Source: Kordiimonas sediminis (GTDB lineage: Bacteria > Pseudomonadota > Alphaproteobacteria > Sphingomonadales > Kordiimonadaceae). Taken from it: a stretch of 64,000 nucleotides of DNA. A program made the translations under genes and the position numbers. Below, one piece after another: positions 52,768 to 62,447 of this stretch. The stretch is taken from assembly GCF_014656395.1 (NCBI RefSeq), contig NZ_BNCI01000001.1:1213893-1277892 (forward strand). The letters run 5' to 3'. A model generated the notes under the pieces. The model had not been told where the DNA came from and did no database searches. It worked only from the letters and a program-made list of their open reading frames with translations. Numbering within the stretch: the stretch's first letter is position 1; every line of letters begins with the position of its first letter.

Positions 52768-55185
52768 TTATCTCTGACCCTCCAGCCGAAAGAGGCTATC
52801 AAGACGGCTAAATGGTCTACCATTTCGTGCAAACGCAGGTGGATAGTAGGGATCGATGGGGTCAAGGTGCCCCCAGATGGTTTTCATGTTGTCATATTCG
52901 CGTTTGGCGCGTTTGATTTGATCAGGTGCTACCAGATCTTCATTGCCGCGGGTTTCCCACCCTAAATGGGTAAAACTGAATTGCGGCGTGTAAAGACAGG
53001 TCAGACCCTGTTCCCGAATACGGAAGCACATATCATAATCATTATAGGTAACGGACAGGTCATCCGCATTGAAGCCCTTTGCAGCGGTAAATGTATCATG
53101 ACGCATAGCCATGAAAGCGCCAATAAGGGCGGCACATGCATGGTCCCTGTCTCGTCTGTCCAGATACCCATGGAATGATGCTGGCTCGCCCAGTCCCTCA
53201 ATGCGGCCATCAGCGGTATCATAAAAGATAAGCCCGCCTTGTTGCAGGGTGCCATCTTCAAACAGAAGGCGCGGGCCGACAAGGCCAATATCAGAACGGT
53301 CAAGAAGGGCCCTAACCGTCAGGTCCCAGCCATAATCATTCGCCGTTGCGTCATTATTCAGAAAGACCAACAGTTCTGCATCTGTCTGTGACGCAGCCAG
53401 ATTATTTTGCGCTGACCAGTTAAAATCTCCTTTGTAGGAGATCACCCGCGCAGTGCCGGCCTTTTCATACTCGGCAAACAGGGTATGGGTTTCTTCCTCG
53501 ATACTGTCATTGTCAATAATAAGGATTTCTGTTTTATCCCGCAGGGCAAGGGTGTGTTCAAGGCTTGTCACACATGCCCGCAGGAGGTCCGTACGGTCCC
53601 GTGTTGGTATGATGATGGCCATTCTGGGCTGCTGGTCGGGTGTAGACTGTTGGAGTGGGTGCTGCGCCGCCCAATTGATTTTAAGATGCGGTGCAAAGGT
53701 AGCCTGTTTTTCCGGGGAGGGTATTTCGACGGTCGCCTGTAGCTGCATCCGTCCAAAATGTGCGGCCGTTGTACGCTGCAGATCAGCTAACTGGACTTCT
53801 TGATCTCCAGTGGTATTTCTGTGCCACAGACAGGTCCCGACATGTTGGAAGCCGTTTTTGCCAAGACGTTCATAGGCACGTAGGGCAAGGTCATGGAAAA
53901 CGGCGGACTGCGCAGTGGGTGCAAAGCCCCCCAGTTCAAGGAAAAGAACGCGGTCGATAATAAAGCTGGGCCCGATGTAGGCCGTTTGCAGCATCAGGTC
54001 ATAGTCAAAGCCCGCTTTTAAATGCGGGCAGCTATAGTTATCCGTCTCTTGGTCATAGTAATCATGATCACTATAGATCAAGGGAGCCGCACCCGTTTTA
54101 GCTGCTATATCAAGTCGTGCAAGGGAGGCGTCCGATACCCTATCATTCTGTGGTAGAAACAGGAGGTAGGGACGATCAGCGGCGTCCGCTTCTGCGATCA
54201 TATCCTTCGTTGGGTATGGGCCGTCCAGTTCAATGACAGTAATCTGTGTGATTGGTTGTGACGGCGTACTTGGTTCTGTGTTCTTTACAAAAACATCATA
54301 ATCACACAGAGGGTAGTTACTAAGCGATACTAGGCTTTTTTCCCTGACCAGCAAGTGACCCAGCTTGTCCGCCTGTGCGACGCTAGAGGTTCCAAAGGCT
54401 TGAACTTCTTTAATCTGGTGTCTGATGTCTTTCAGATCAGACAGAGCATTGATGCCGGACGGCTGGATTTCCATAGGGGCGAATAAAAGCTTATCCGTAT
54501 TGCCGTCACGAATGATCAGTACCAGCGGTTTTTCGGTCAGGTCTTCAGGGATAGCTTTCAGTGCAAGGTCAAAGCCGCAATTGGTCATTGTATCTGGCAC
54601 GCCGGTAATGTCCCGGCGAAGCAGGTTAGCAGTAGCGGTAGCGCGCAACCGGTCATTCACTAGGATCTTCAGATTTCGCGGAACATTCGGTGCCTCAGGC
54701 AATATCCAGCCAGCTATCTGCCCGGTTTGGCGTATTTCCACCTCGCCAGGAATGGAGGGTTCTGGTGGTGACTTGGCAAGTGCATGAAGCCCCCGGGTGA
54801 AAGATTTTGCACCTTTTGGGGATAGTATTTTTGTGAGGGCTTTTTTGACCGCTCGCACTTTGTAAAAAGCAATCAGATACGCGAGCCAGTTACCGCCGGG
54901 GGTATGTTTGCCGCCATGCCGGGTTAGAAAGTTACTGCACCCTGGTAAGAGGGCTGGGTCAAGGTCACAGGTTTGTGGCAGTTGGCCATATAGAACGCGC
55001 TGATACTGATTGATCTGGAACCCTTGCCAGCGGAATAGCCGTCTTGCAGCAGCTTCCAGCGTTTGCCCGGTCAGCATTTCCACCTCGCCGCTGTGGACAG
55101 GTTCGCGGCCCAGTACGGAAATCAGTAATCCCTCGGCGTCTTCCGGGGAGAGCCTTGTCTCCTGTTTTTTCCAAAAATAAGCCAT
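52768..55185 (-). CDS. Large glycosyltransferase family 2
   Basis: An 805-residue protein. The N-terminal 240 residues are unassigned (a DUF4214-like start EDAEGLLISVLGREP followed by a beta part GQIAGWILPEAP). Residues ~290-500 look like an inactive or first GT2 module (LIYSDHDYYDQETDN, SFIIDRVLFLELGGF), and ~525-790 the main GT2: AIIIPTRDRTDLLRACV, IIDNDSIEEETH, VFLNNDATA, ALIGAFMAMRHDTF and DYDMCFRI. Such two-module GT2 proteins extend O-antigens and capsules with rhamnose or similar sugars. It follows rmlA by 17 bases. Confidence 0.8.
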   Translation of the reverse strand: MAYFWKKQETRLSPEDAEGLLISVLGREPVHSGEVEMLTGQTLEAAARRLFRWQGFQINQYQRVLYGQLPQTCDLDPALLPGCSNFLTRHGGKHTPGGNWLAYLIAFYKVRAVKKALTKILSPKGAKSFTRGLHALAKSPPEPSIPGEVEIRQTGQIAGWILPEAPNVPRNLKILVNDRLRATATANLLRRDITGVPDTMTNCGFDLALKAIPEDLTEKPLVLIIRDGNTDKLLFAPMEIQPSGINALSDLKDIRHQIKEVQAFGTSSVAQADKLGHLLVREKSLVSLSNYPLCDYDVFVKNTEPSTPSQPITQITVIELDGPYPTKDMIAEADAADRPYLLFLPQNDRVSDASLARLDIAAKTGAAPLIYSDHDYYDQETDNYSCPHLKAGFDYDLMLQTAYIGPSFIIDRVLFLELGGFAPTAQSAVFHDLALRAYERLGKNGFQHVGTCLWHRNTTGDQEVQLADLQRTTAAHFGRMQLQATVEIPSPEKQATFAPHLKINWAAQHPLQQSTPDQQPRMAIIIPTRDRTDLLRACVTSLEHTLALRDKTEILIIDNDSIEEETHTLFAEYEKAGTARVISYKGDFNWSAQNNLAASQTDAELLVFLNNDATANDYGWDLTVRALLDRSDIGLVGPRLLFEDGTLQQGGLIFYDTADGRIEGLGEPASFHGYLDRRDRDHACAALIGAFMAMRHDTFTAAKGFNADDLSVTYNDYDMCFRIREQGLTCLYTPQFSFTHLGWETRGNEDLVAPDQIKRAKREYDNMKTIWGHLDPIDPYYPPAFARNGRPFSRLDSLFRLEGQR

Positions 55186-55202
55186 GGGGATTTGAGGCGT
55201 CT

Positions 55203-56084
55203 TTAGAAGCCGCCGTCAACACCGTATTTCAGGATGCCTTTTAGATAGTCGCCGTAGCTGTTTTTATAGTCCGACGCAATCTCTGCAAGCTGGGCATCGT
55301 CAATAAAACGTTGCCGCCATGCAACCTCTTCCGGGCAGGCAATCTTTAGGCCCTGACGCGCTTCGATCGTCTGGACAAAGTGACTGGCCTGCAACAGGCT
55401 GTCTACCGTGCCGGTATCAAGCCACGCGGTACCGCGCTGCAGTTTCACCACATTCAGGGTGCCTTGTTTCAGATATACGTCGTTTACGGCAGTGATCTCC
55501 AACTCGCCGCGGGCAGATGGTTTTACGCCTTTGGCGATATCAACCACAGAATTATCGTAAAAATATAAACCTGTTACAGCCAGATTGCTTTTGGGGTTTT
55601 CGGGTTTTTCCTCAATTGAAATTGCCTGCCCGTTTTTGCCCATTTCAACAACACCAAAAGCCGTTGGATCACCTACGGGGTAAGCAAAGACATAGGCGCC
55701 GTCTTTAACCTGCCCGGCCTGCCGCAGATACTGAGTAAAACCAGCGGCGTAGAAAATATTGTCACCCAGTGCAAGCGCGCACCCTTCGCCGTCAATAAAG
55801 TCTTCGCCGATCAGGAAGGCCTGCGCCAGTCCTTCGGGGCGGGGCTGCTCTGCATATTCCAACCGGATGCCCCACTGGCTTCCATCGCCAAGAAGGTCAC
55901 GGTACAGGGGCAGGTGCTGGGGTGAGCTGATGATCAGGATTTCCCGGATGCCGGCCAGCATCAGGGTCGTTAACGGGTAATAGATCATTGGCTTGTCATA
56001 CACTGGCAACAGTTGCTTGCTGATAGACTTGGTAATTGGATACAGGCGTGTGCCCAGACCGCCAGCCAGAATTATGCCTTTCAT
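55203..56084 (-). CDS. rmlA: Glucose-1-phosphate thymidylyltransferase
   Basis: A 293-residue enzyme that makes dTDP-glucose. The family start [36 protein letters not shown] is visible in pieces ([29 protein letters not shown]), then [18 protein letters not shown] and [13 protein letters not shown]. Length equals E. coli RmlA. GGGAGAGG lies five bases upstream of the ATG. It is fourth in rmlC-rmlB-rmlD-rmlA. Confidence 0.96.
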   Translation of the reverse strand: MKGIILAGGLGTRLYPITKSISKQLLPVYDKPMIYYPLTTLMLAGIREILIISSPQHLPLYRDLLGDGSQWGIRLEYAEQPRPEGLAQAFLIGEDFIDGEGCALALGDNIFYAAGFTQYLRQAGQVKDGAYVFAYPVGDPTAFGVVEMGKNGQAISIEEKPENPKSNLAVTGLYFYDNSVVDIAKGVKPSARGELEITAVNDVYLKQGTLNVVKLQRGTAWLDTGTVDSLLQASHFVQTIEARQGLKIACPEEVAWRQRFIDDAQLAEIASDYKNSYGDYLKGILKYGVDGGF

Positions 56085-56104
56085 GTGACCTCTCCCGTCC
56101 TAGT

Positions 56105-56992
56105 TTAGTTTTTTTCGAGCAGTTTCTTGATACAGCTTTTCATGCTGTCCCGCCAGTAGGGTAATTGAATGCAGAAGTTATCGTCCAGCTTCCCGCAGTT
56201 CAGCGTTGAATTGGCTGGACGCTTTGCCGGTGTCGGATAGTCGTCGGTAGTAATGCTGCTGACTGTCGGGCACGGATGGCCGTATGTGTTTGCTTCTTCA
56301 AAAATTGCGGTGGCGAAGTCAAACCAGGATGCAGCGCCCATGCCTGCCATATGGTAGATGCCGCCATAGCCAGACGCGCGCGGTACTTCCCACATATGAT
56401 AAAGGGCAGTAAGCAAGGCGCAGGCTATGTCAGGCGCATATGTTGGATTGCCTACCTGATCGCCCACAACACCCAGTTCGGTCCGGCTTTCGGCCAGTGT
56501 CAGCATGGTTTTCAGGAAATTTTTACCATGGGGACTATACACCCAGGCAGTCCGAAAAATAAGCGCATCAGGATTGATGTCCTGTATCAGCCGTTCACCA
56601 GCCAACTTGCTTTTGCCGTAAACCCCTGTGGGGGCCGGCTGGTCTTCTTCTGAATAGGCTCCGTTTTTGGTGCCGTCGAATACATAGTCGGTAGACAAAT
56701 GCAGAAAAGGGATCTTGTGGTCTGCTGCTGCACGCGCCAAAAGTGCGGCCCCGTCAGCATTAATTGCAAATGCAGTTTTTTCGTCTGTCTCGGCGGCATC
56801 AACAGCTGTATAGGCGGCGGCATTCAGGATCGCATCCGGTTCAAAACTGTCGATCGCCTGCCGGACAGCATCTTCGTTCGTCAGGTCATAGTCAGGTCGA
56901 CCCGCAAACAGAATATCTGCTTCGAACTCGTTAGCTACATCAGCCAGAGACAGAGCTACCTGTCCAGATTTTCCTGCAACAAAAAGTTTCAT
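56105..56992 (-). CDS. rmlD: dTDP-4-dehydrorhamnose reductase
   Basis: A 295-residue NADPH-dependent reductase for the last step to dTDP-L-rhamnose. It has VAGKSGQVALSLA near the N terminus (the usual GxxGQ dinucleotide site), NAAAYTAVDAAE, LSTDYVFDGTK, the catalytic YGKSKLAGE and RTAWVYSPHGKNFLKTM. It begins one base after the rmlB stop. Confidence 0.95.
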   Translation of the reverse strand: MKLFVAGKSGQVALSLADVANEFEADILFAGRPDYDLTNEDAVRQAIDSFEPDAILNAAAYTAVDAAETDEKTAFAINADGAALLARAAADHKIPFLHLSTDYVFDGTKNGAYSEEDQPAPTGVYGKSKLAGERLIQDINPDALIFRTAWVYSPHGKNFLKTMLTLAESRTELGVVGDQVGNPTYAPDIACALLTALYHMWEVPRASGYGGIYHMAGMGAASWFDFATAIFEEANTYGHPCPTVSSITTDDYPTPAKRPANSTLNCGKLDDNFCIQLPYWRDSMKSCIKKLLEKN

Positions 56993-56993
56993 G

Positions 56994-58043
56994 TTATTTT
57001 TTTAATAACCCCAGACGTTCTTTCGCGTGCGTGCGCAGCGGCTCCCACCACCAGTCATTTTCCAGATACCAGTCTACAGTCTTTTCAATGCCGGTTTCAA
57101 AGTTTTCTTCTGCCCGCCAGCCCAGTTCGGTTTCTAGCTTGGTTGCGTCGATTGCATATCGGGCGTCGTGGCCGGGCCTGTCGGTCACATAGGTGATCTG
57201 ATCTTCATATTTGCCCGTCTCTTTGGGGCGGCGTGCATCCAGTATTTTGCAAATACCTTTGACCACCTGCAGATTCGTCCGTTCGTTCCGGCCGCCCACA
57301 TTATATTTTTCGCCCAGACGTCCTGTTGTCAGGATGGTGAAAAGCGCCTTGGCGTGATCTTCTACATACAGCCAGTCGCGGACATTGGAACCATCCCCGT
57401 AAATTGGCAGCGGCTGCCCATCGAGTGCATTTAAAATCACGAGCGGAATCAGTTTTTCAGGGAAATGATACGGGCCGTAGTTATTGGAACAATTGGAAAT
57501 AACTACAGGAAAGCCATAGGTTTCATGCCAGGCATTCGCCAGATGATCCGCTGATGCCTTGGAGGCAGAGTAAGGCGAGCTTGGGTCATACGGGGTTGTT
57601 TCCATAAACAGTCCCGTGTCCCCCAGCGATCCGTACACTTCGTCGGTAGAGACATGCAGGAAACGAAAAGCCTGCTTGCCCGCCTCTGACAGTGACTGCC
57701 AGTATCCGCGAGCTGCTTCCAGCAGTTCAAACGTGCCAACAATGTTGGTTTTGATAAAGTCGCCAGCCCCGGTGATCGACCGGTCAACATGGCTTTCTGC
57801 TGCCAGGTGCATCACCGCGTCCGGCTGGTATTTGGTAAACAGGGCGTCTAGTGCAGCACGGTCACAGATATCGACTTTCTCAAAGTGATATAGTTCAGAA
57901 TCTTCAATTTCTTTCAGCGAGGCAAGATTGCCGGCATAAGTCAATTTATCGACATTAATTGCCATGTGTCCAAGGTCTTTGACCAAGTGCCTGCACACTG
58001 CGGATCCGATAAAACCTGCGCCGCCGGTTACTATGATTTTCAT
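56994..58043 (-). CDS. rmlB: dTDP-glucose 4,6-dehydratase
   Basis: A 349-residue extended SDR enzyme. It contains [40 protein letters not shown], the catalytic STDEVYGSL and [11 protein letters not shown], then [18 protein letters not shown] and [11 protein letters not shown], all RmlB hallmarks. I start at 58043, where AAGGA lies seven bases before ATG; the ATG at 58073 would add ten charged residues. Confidence 0.96.
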   Translation of the reverse strand: MKIIVTGGAGFIGSAVCRHLVKDLGHMAINVDKLTYAGNLASLKEIEDSELYHFEKVDICDRAALDALFTKYQPDAVMHLAAESHVDRSITGAGDFIKTNIVGTFELLEAARGYWQSLSEAGKQAFRFLHVSTDEVYGSLGDTGLFMETTPYDPSSPYSASKASADHLANAWHETYGFPVVISNCSNNYGPYHFPEKLIPLVILNALDGQPLPIYGDGSNVRDWLYVEDHAKALFTILTTGRLGEKYNVGGRNERTNLQVVKGICKILDARRPKETGKYEDQITYVTDRPGHDARYAIDATKLETELGWRAEENFETGIEKTVDWYLENDWWWEPLRTHAKERLGLLKK

Positions 58044-58119
58044 ACCTGTGTCCTTCTTGCGGTCGTTTGCCATTCACTGTGTCTGTTTGCGGCTGTTCGC
58101 TGGATTGCCGCACTATTGC

Positions 58120-58686
58120 CTATTCTTCCTTGAATTGAAAGGGAGAGTTGAAATCTTTCAACTTTGGGAGTTGTTTATCTTTTTCCGACTGAATGACGGT
58201 GTCAGGCGTAACCGGCCAGTCAATGTCTAAATCCGGGTCATCATAGGCGATGCCCGCATCATGGTCGGGGGCATAAAAATTGGTTACTTTATAGAGAAAT
58301 TCTGTATCGGGTTCGAGCGTGCAAAATCCGTGGGCCATGCCGGGTGGTGCCCAGAGCTGTTTCCAATTATCTGCACTTAATTCTACGGCTACATGCTGTC
58401 CGTATGTCGGTGACCCAACGCGAATGTCTACAATAACATCCAAGACTTTGCCGCGTGTGACACGGACCAGCTTGCCCTGATCAAAGGGTGGTGTTTGGAA
58501 ATGTAGCCCGCGTAGAACGCCAACATCCCGTGACAAGGAGTGATTATCCTGCACAAAATTGGTGTCAGGCAGAAGCTCGTCAAAAACCTTTTGATTATAG
58601 GTCTCTGAGAAAAAACCACGATCATCCCCAAAGCGTTTGGGTTCGAACACATAGGCTCCGGGAATGGCCAGTTTTGTTACCTGCAT
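58120..58686 (-). CDS. rmlC: dTDP-4-dehydrorhamnose 3,5-epimerase
   Basis: A 188-residue cupin epimerase. It shows FEPKRFGDDRGFFSETYN, FVQDNHSLSRDVGVLRGLHFQ in pieces (QDNHSLS, GVLRGLHFQTPP, with the catalytic His), KLVRVTRGKVLDVIVDIR, and WAPPGMAHGFCTLE. Start ATG 58686 (GAGAG five bases before) gives the usual N terminus; the longer frame to 58827 covers the divergent promoter. It is the first gene of the rhamnose operon. Confidence 0.95.
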   Translation of the reverse strand: MQVTKLAIPGAYVFEPKRFGDDRGFFSETYNQKVFDELLPDTNFVQDNHSLSRDVGVLRGLHFQTPPFDQGKLVRVTRGKVLDVIVDIRVGSPTYGQHVAVELSADNWKQLWAPPGMAHGFCTLEPDTEFLYKVTNFYAPDHDAGIAYDDPDLDIDWPVTPDTVIQSEKDKQLPKLKDFNSPFQFKEE

Positions 58687-58826
58687 AAAAACTCTCAAAA
58701 AATAATTCGTATTCTTATCCTTATAAGGAAACGAACATTGTATATAAAGATGTTTATTCATTGATTCTTCGCCCAACAGGCTCGTAAGATGGCGGCGTTG
58801 AGAGGTTCGAAAAGTTAAAAACGACA
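58687..58826. promoter_or_regulatory. Divergent promoter region between rmlC and a glycosyltransferase gene
   Basis: A 140-base AT-rich gap with the rml operon on one side and a plus-strand glycosyltransferase on the other. It should hold two promoters. TTTTTGAGAGTTTT-type and TATATAAAGATG-type AT-rich stretches occur near 58690-58755, but I cannot assign -35 and -10 boxes with confidence. Confidence 0.35.
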
Positions 58827-59981
58827 ATGCACAGAATCAGCCGTACAGGAAACACCCACTCATTCGGGAAACAATTGCGCCTTGCCGCCCAGCAGGCAGG
58901 TGAAAATGGGCATGTATTAGCCTATTTCAGGCCGGTGATGAGTAATCCGTTTCTTCGCATGCTTTACAGCGATAGTTTCGCATCCGGATATGCCTGTGTT
59001 CCTGTGCTTGAGCGAACGTATCTGGATGAGATACGACAGGCACTGCCGCGGCCTGCATCGGTGACTATCCATTATCACTGGGTGAATGCCGTGTTTTCAA
59101 AGATGCGTACTGCCCGCAGTGTACAAAAAGCCTGTAAATCCTTTATCGGCACGCTTCAGCGCCAGCGCGATGAAGGTTTGGCGACCTTGTGGACTGTGCA
59201 TAATATCCTGTCCCATGCTGGAAAGTTTATCGATGAAGAACTGTATCTGCGGCAGGAAATGGCGGCACTGGTTGACCATATCCATATTATGAATCCAGAC
59301 ACAAAGGCCCTGTGCGCGCCGTATTATTCGTTACCGGACAGCAAGATTTTTCACAGTCCGCATCCATCCTACACCGGGGTATATAGCTCGTATGTAAGTA
59401 GAGAGCAGGCGCGGCTGGATTTGGGTGTGGCAGAAACGGATATCGTCTTCCTGGCGTTTGGTGCGATTGGTCCTTATAAGGGGCTTCGGCATTTTCTGGA
59501 TATCTGGCCACAGGTACAGGCAGCCATTGGGGGGCGCGGCAAACTGGTAATCGCGGGCAGGGCTGCAGACGGCAGCTTTTTGAAAGACGTGCAACGTCGT
59601 ATGAAGGGCCATGACGACATTCGCCTATTTGCCAATCATATTGACGATCAACAGGTGCAGGCTTTTTTCAAGGCTGCGGATATTGCGCTTTGCCCGTATC
59701 AGCGCACCCTGAATAGCGGTGTGATTATGACCGCTGCGACATTTGGCAAACCTGTTATCCTGCCGACTGAACTGGCTCCCATTCTGTCCGGTGCAGAAGA
59801 TGGATGTTTTACCTTTTCATCCCGTGACATGGCAACGATCGTGCCCGCCGTAGTCAAAGCCGTTGAAAGACTTGAAGCTGCTGATATACTTGCGCCAATT
59901 GCTGACTGGGCCCGCACCATGGAGCCTGGTATTTGTTCGCAACAATTTTTCAAGGCGTATGCCGAGGCACGCCAACGATAG
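58827..59981 (+). CDS. Glycosyltransferase, GT-B fold (GT4-like)
   Basis: A 384-residue transferase. The N-terminal domain holds VTIHYHWVNAVFSK and LWTVHNILSHAGKF, a motif common in GT4-like enzymes handling GDP-mannose or UDP-glucuronate type donors. The C-terminal domain has FLAFGAIGPYKGLRHFLDIW (the GxIxxYKG donor-site loop), KLVIAGRA, and DIALCPYQRTLNSGVIMTAATFGKPVI. ATG 58827 lacks a clear ribosome site, so the start is less sure. It precedes manC by 24 bases. Confidence 0.8.
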   Translation: MHRISRTGNTHSFGKQLRLAAQQAGENGHVLAYFRPVMSNPFLRMLYSDSFASGYACVPVLERTYLDEIRQALPRPASVTIHYHWVNAVFSKMRTARSVQKACKSFIGTLQRQRDEGLATLWTVHNILSHAGKFIDEELYLRQEMAALVDHIHIMNPDTKALCAPYYSLPDSKIFHSPHPSYTGVYSSYVSREQARLDLGVAETDIVFLAFGAIGPYKGLRHFLDIWPQVQAAIGGRGKLVIAGRAADGSFLKDVQRRMKGHDDIRLFANHIDDQQVQAFFKAADIALCPYQRTLNSGVIMTAATFGKPVILPTELAPILSGAEDGCFTFSSRDMATIVPAVVKAVERLEAADILAPIADWARTMEPGICSQQFFKAYAEARQR

Positions 59982-60005
59982 ACAGGTTTAACCAGGGGGT
60001 TCAAG

Positions 60006-61430
60006 TTGGTTCATTCGATCACGCCAGTCATTCTTTCCGGCGGGTCCGGTTCAAGGCTTTGGCCGCTCTCCAGGTCCGACTTTCCAAAGCAGTTTTTACC
60101 TATCTTTGGCAGTAAAAGTTTTTTTGTGCAAACGGCAGAGCGAGTGTCCCCGCAGTACGGCTTTGAACCACCGATGGTCGTCGCTAATGAAGCGCACCGG
60201 TTTATTGTAAACCGGCAGGCAGAAGAAAATGCTGTCGAACTTGGTGATTTTTTTCTGGAACCAATTGGTCGTAATACGGCTCCTGCAATTTTGATCGCTG
60301 CCATGCGGGCGTATGCCAGTAACCCTAAGGCACTGTTGCTGTTTCTGCCATCAGATCATGTGATTCTGGACACGCCGGGTTTCCATAAAGCGGTCCAAAA
60401 GGCTGCTGAGGTTGCTGCGAATGGTCGGCTGTGCTGTTTCGGGATAACACCTAGTCGGGCAGAGACAGGGTATGGATATATTCTGGCTGGGGATGCGCTG
60501 GCTGCGGGTAAGGGGGCCTACACTGTCCAGGCTTTCAAGGAAAAACCTGATGCAGAGACCGCGGAAGCCTATCTGAAAGCAGGTACCTACACATGGAATA
60601 GCGGGATGTTTCTGTTCCGCGCAGATGTTCTCATGCATGAAATGAAACGGTTTGCACCGGCCATGGTTGCGGCCTGTGAAAAAGTATTGGCTGCGACGGT
60701 GAAAGATCTAAATTTTGAGCGGTTCAGTGAAGACTTGTTCAAAGCGGTTCCCGCAGATTCGATAGATTATGCACTTCTGGAAAAGACCGATTTGGCTGCG
60801 GTAGTGCCCGCTGATATTGGCTGGTCTGATGTTGGGAGCTTTTCCTCGCTTTGGCATCACAGTGAGCAGGATACAGAGGGGAATGCGCACTCGGGCGATG
60901 CCATCTTTGTTGATACTAAAAATACCTATGTGCGCTCTGGTGGGAAGCTTGTTGCCACTGTTGGTGTCGAAGACCTTATCATTGTTGCAACAGACGATGC
61001 TGTTCTTGTGGCCGATAAACATTCAGATCAGGATGTGAAGAAGGTTGTTGATGTACTGAAGGCACAGGACCGTCAGGAAGTACAGGAACACTCTACGGTC
61101 TACCGGCCGTGGGGAAGCTATAAAAGTATAGCAATTGGACCCCGGTTCCAGGTTAAGGAAATCATGGTCTATCCCGGCAAGCGACTGAGTTTGCAAATGC
61201 ACCATCACCGTGCGGAACACTGGGTCATCGTTGAAGGAGAGGCCGTTGTTACCCGCGACACAGAAGAGTTTACACTTGGTGAAGATGAGAGTGTCTATCT
61301 GCCTGTGGGTACGAAGCACCGCCTTGAAAACAAAGGGGATGTGCCGCTTAGATTGGTGGAAGTGCAGACCGGTTCATATCTGGGTGAGGATGATATTGTA
61401 CGTTTTGAGGATGATTTTAACAGGTCATGA
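60006..61430 (+). CDS. manC: Mannose-1-phosphate guanylyltransferase / mannose-6-phosphate isomerase
   Basis: A 474-residue bifunctional enzyme. The N-terminal nucleotidyltransferase has PVILSGGSGSRLWPLSRSDFPKQFL in pieces (GGSGSRLWPLSR, PKQFLPIFG), FLPSDHVI, ETGYGYI, FKEKPD and YTWNSGMFLF. The C-terminal cupin (about 355-474) has YRPWGSYKSI, HHRAEHWVIVEGEA and GTKHRLENKG. The start is a TTG at 60006, backed by AGGGGG six bases upstream. It supplies GDP-mannose (or, through it, GDP-fucose) for the polysaccharide. Confidence 0.94.
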   Translation: MVHSITPVILSGGSGSRLWPLSRSDFPKQFLPIFGSKSFFVQTAERVSPQYGFEPPMVVANEAHRFIVNRQAEENAVELGDFFLEPIGRNTAPAILIAAMRAYASNPKALLLFLPSDHVILDTPGFHKAVQKAAEVAANGRLCCFGITPSRAETGYGYILAGDALAAGKGAYTVQAFKEKPDAETAEAYLKAGTYTWNSGMFLFRADVLMHEMKRFAPAMVAACEKVLAATVKDLNFERFSEDLFKAVPADSIDYALLEKTDLAAVVPADIGWSDVGSFSSLWHHSEQDTEGNAHSGDAIFVDTKNTYVRSGGKLVATVGVEDLIIVATDDAVLVADKHSDQDVKKVVDVLKAQDRQEVQEHSTVYRPWGSYKSIAIGPRFQVKEIMVYPGKRLSLQMHHHRAEHWVIVEGEAVVTRDTEEFTLGEDESVYLPVGTKHRLENKGDVPLRLVEVQTGSYLGEDDIVRFEDDFNRS

Positions 61431-61454
61431 AAGTAGCTTAGAGTTTTCAGTAAG

Positions 61455-61496
61455 AAAAAACCCCTGGCCAGCGTTATGAGGCAAGGGGTTTACTTT
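61455..61496. terminator. Terminator between convergent manC and galU
   Basis: Stem of AAACCCC at 61458-61464 with GGGGTTT at 61485-61491, extended through GG/CC-rich flanks around a ~20-base loop. On the minus strand the stem is followed by TTTTTT (61455-61460 complement), so it mainly serves galU; on the plus strand the T run is imperfect. Confidence 0.65.
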
Positions 61497-61516
61497 TCGG
61501 GAAACACTGAGATGCG

Positions 61517-62383
61517 TTACTTCAGTGTGACCAGATCTGCGAGGTTTTTCTCCAGATGCTCTTCTTCAAGTGCGAGCGAGAGGTTAGCCATCAGCCATCC
61601 CACTTTGCTACCACAATCAAATCGCTGCCCTGAGAATTCCAAAGCATGGAAAGGTTGTTCGCCAATCACTTTGGCCAGTGCATCTGTTAGCTGGATTTCG
61701 CCGCCCGCACCGATTTCCTTGCTGGATAGATAGTCCATTACGGCTGGCTGCAGGATATATCGGCCCACGACCGCTTGATTGGACGGGGCTTTCTCTGGTG
61801 CGGGTTTTTCAACAAGGCCTTTAACCTCAATCATGTTACCGTCGACCACACCGGGGGTGATGACGCCGTAACTTGAGGTTTCAGCGGGTTCAACTTCCAT
61901 AGTTGCGATGATATTGCCGCCAACATCCTTATAGGCTTCGATCATTTGTTTCAGGCAGCCGGGTTTGCCTTTGATCAAATCATCCGGAAGGGCGACGGCA
62001 AAAGGTTCATCATTGATGAAATTACGGGCACACCATACGGCATGTCCCAGACCGCGTGGACGCATCTGCCGAACATAAGTAATGCGCCCTTCTTCAAGCA
62101 GCATGCTTTTGGCAATTTCCAGTGCTTCCAGCTTTCCTTTTTCTGCCAGAATATTCTCAAGCTCATAGGCATGGTCAAAGTGATCTTCCATTACCTGTTT
62201 GTTACGCCCGGTTACCAGAATAATTTCTTCGATACCGGCTTCGAGCGCTTCTTCCACCGCATACTGGATAAGTGGCTTGTCAAGCACGGGCAGCATTTCC
62301 TTCGGGATTGCCTTGGTGGCAGGTAGAAACCTTGTTCCAAGACCGGCAACAGGAAGAACAATTTTCTTGATCGGTTTATGCAT
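61517..62383 (-). CDS. galU: UTP-glucose-1-phosphate uridylyltransferase
   Basis: A 288-residue enzyme giving UDP-glucose. It has VLPVAGLGTRFLPATKAIPKEMLP in pieces (GLGTRFLPATKA, PKEMLPVLDKPLIQYAVEEA), FVRQMRPRGLGHAVWCA as MRPRGLGHAV, VALPDDLI, LVEKPAPEKAPSN and KVGWLMANLSLAL near the end. AGGA lies seven bases before the ATG. Its product feeds GalE at 35036-36070. Confidence 0.95.
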   Translation of the reverse strand: MHKPIKKIVLPVAGLGTRFLPATKAIPKEMLPVLDKPLIQYAVEEALEAGIEEIILVTGRNKQVMEDHFDHAYELENILAEKGKLEALEIAKSMLLEEGRITYVRQMRPRGLGHAVWCARNFINDEPFAVALPDDLIKGKPGCLKQMIEAYKDVGGNIIATMEVEPAETSSYGVITPGVVDGNMIEVKGLVEKPAPEKAPSNQAVVGRYILQPAVMDYLSSKEIGAGGEIQLTDALAKVIGEQPFHALEFSGQRFDCGSKVGWLMANLSLALEEEHLEKNLADLVTLK

Positions 62384-62447
62384 CAGTTATCCTAGAGTTT
62401 ATTCGAAATTATTTGTGCACTTATTGTGCCTGTATCTGTGCTGTTCA

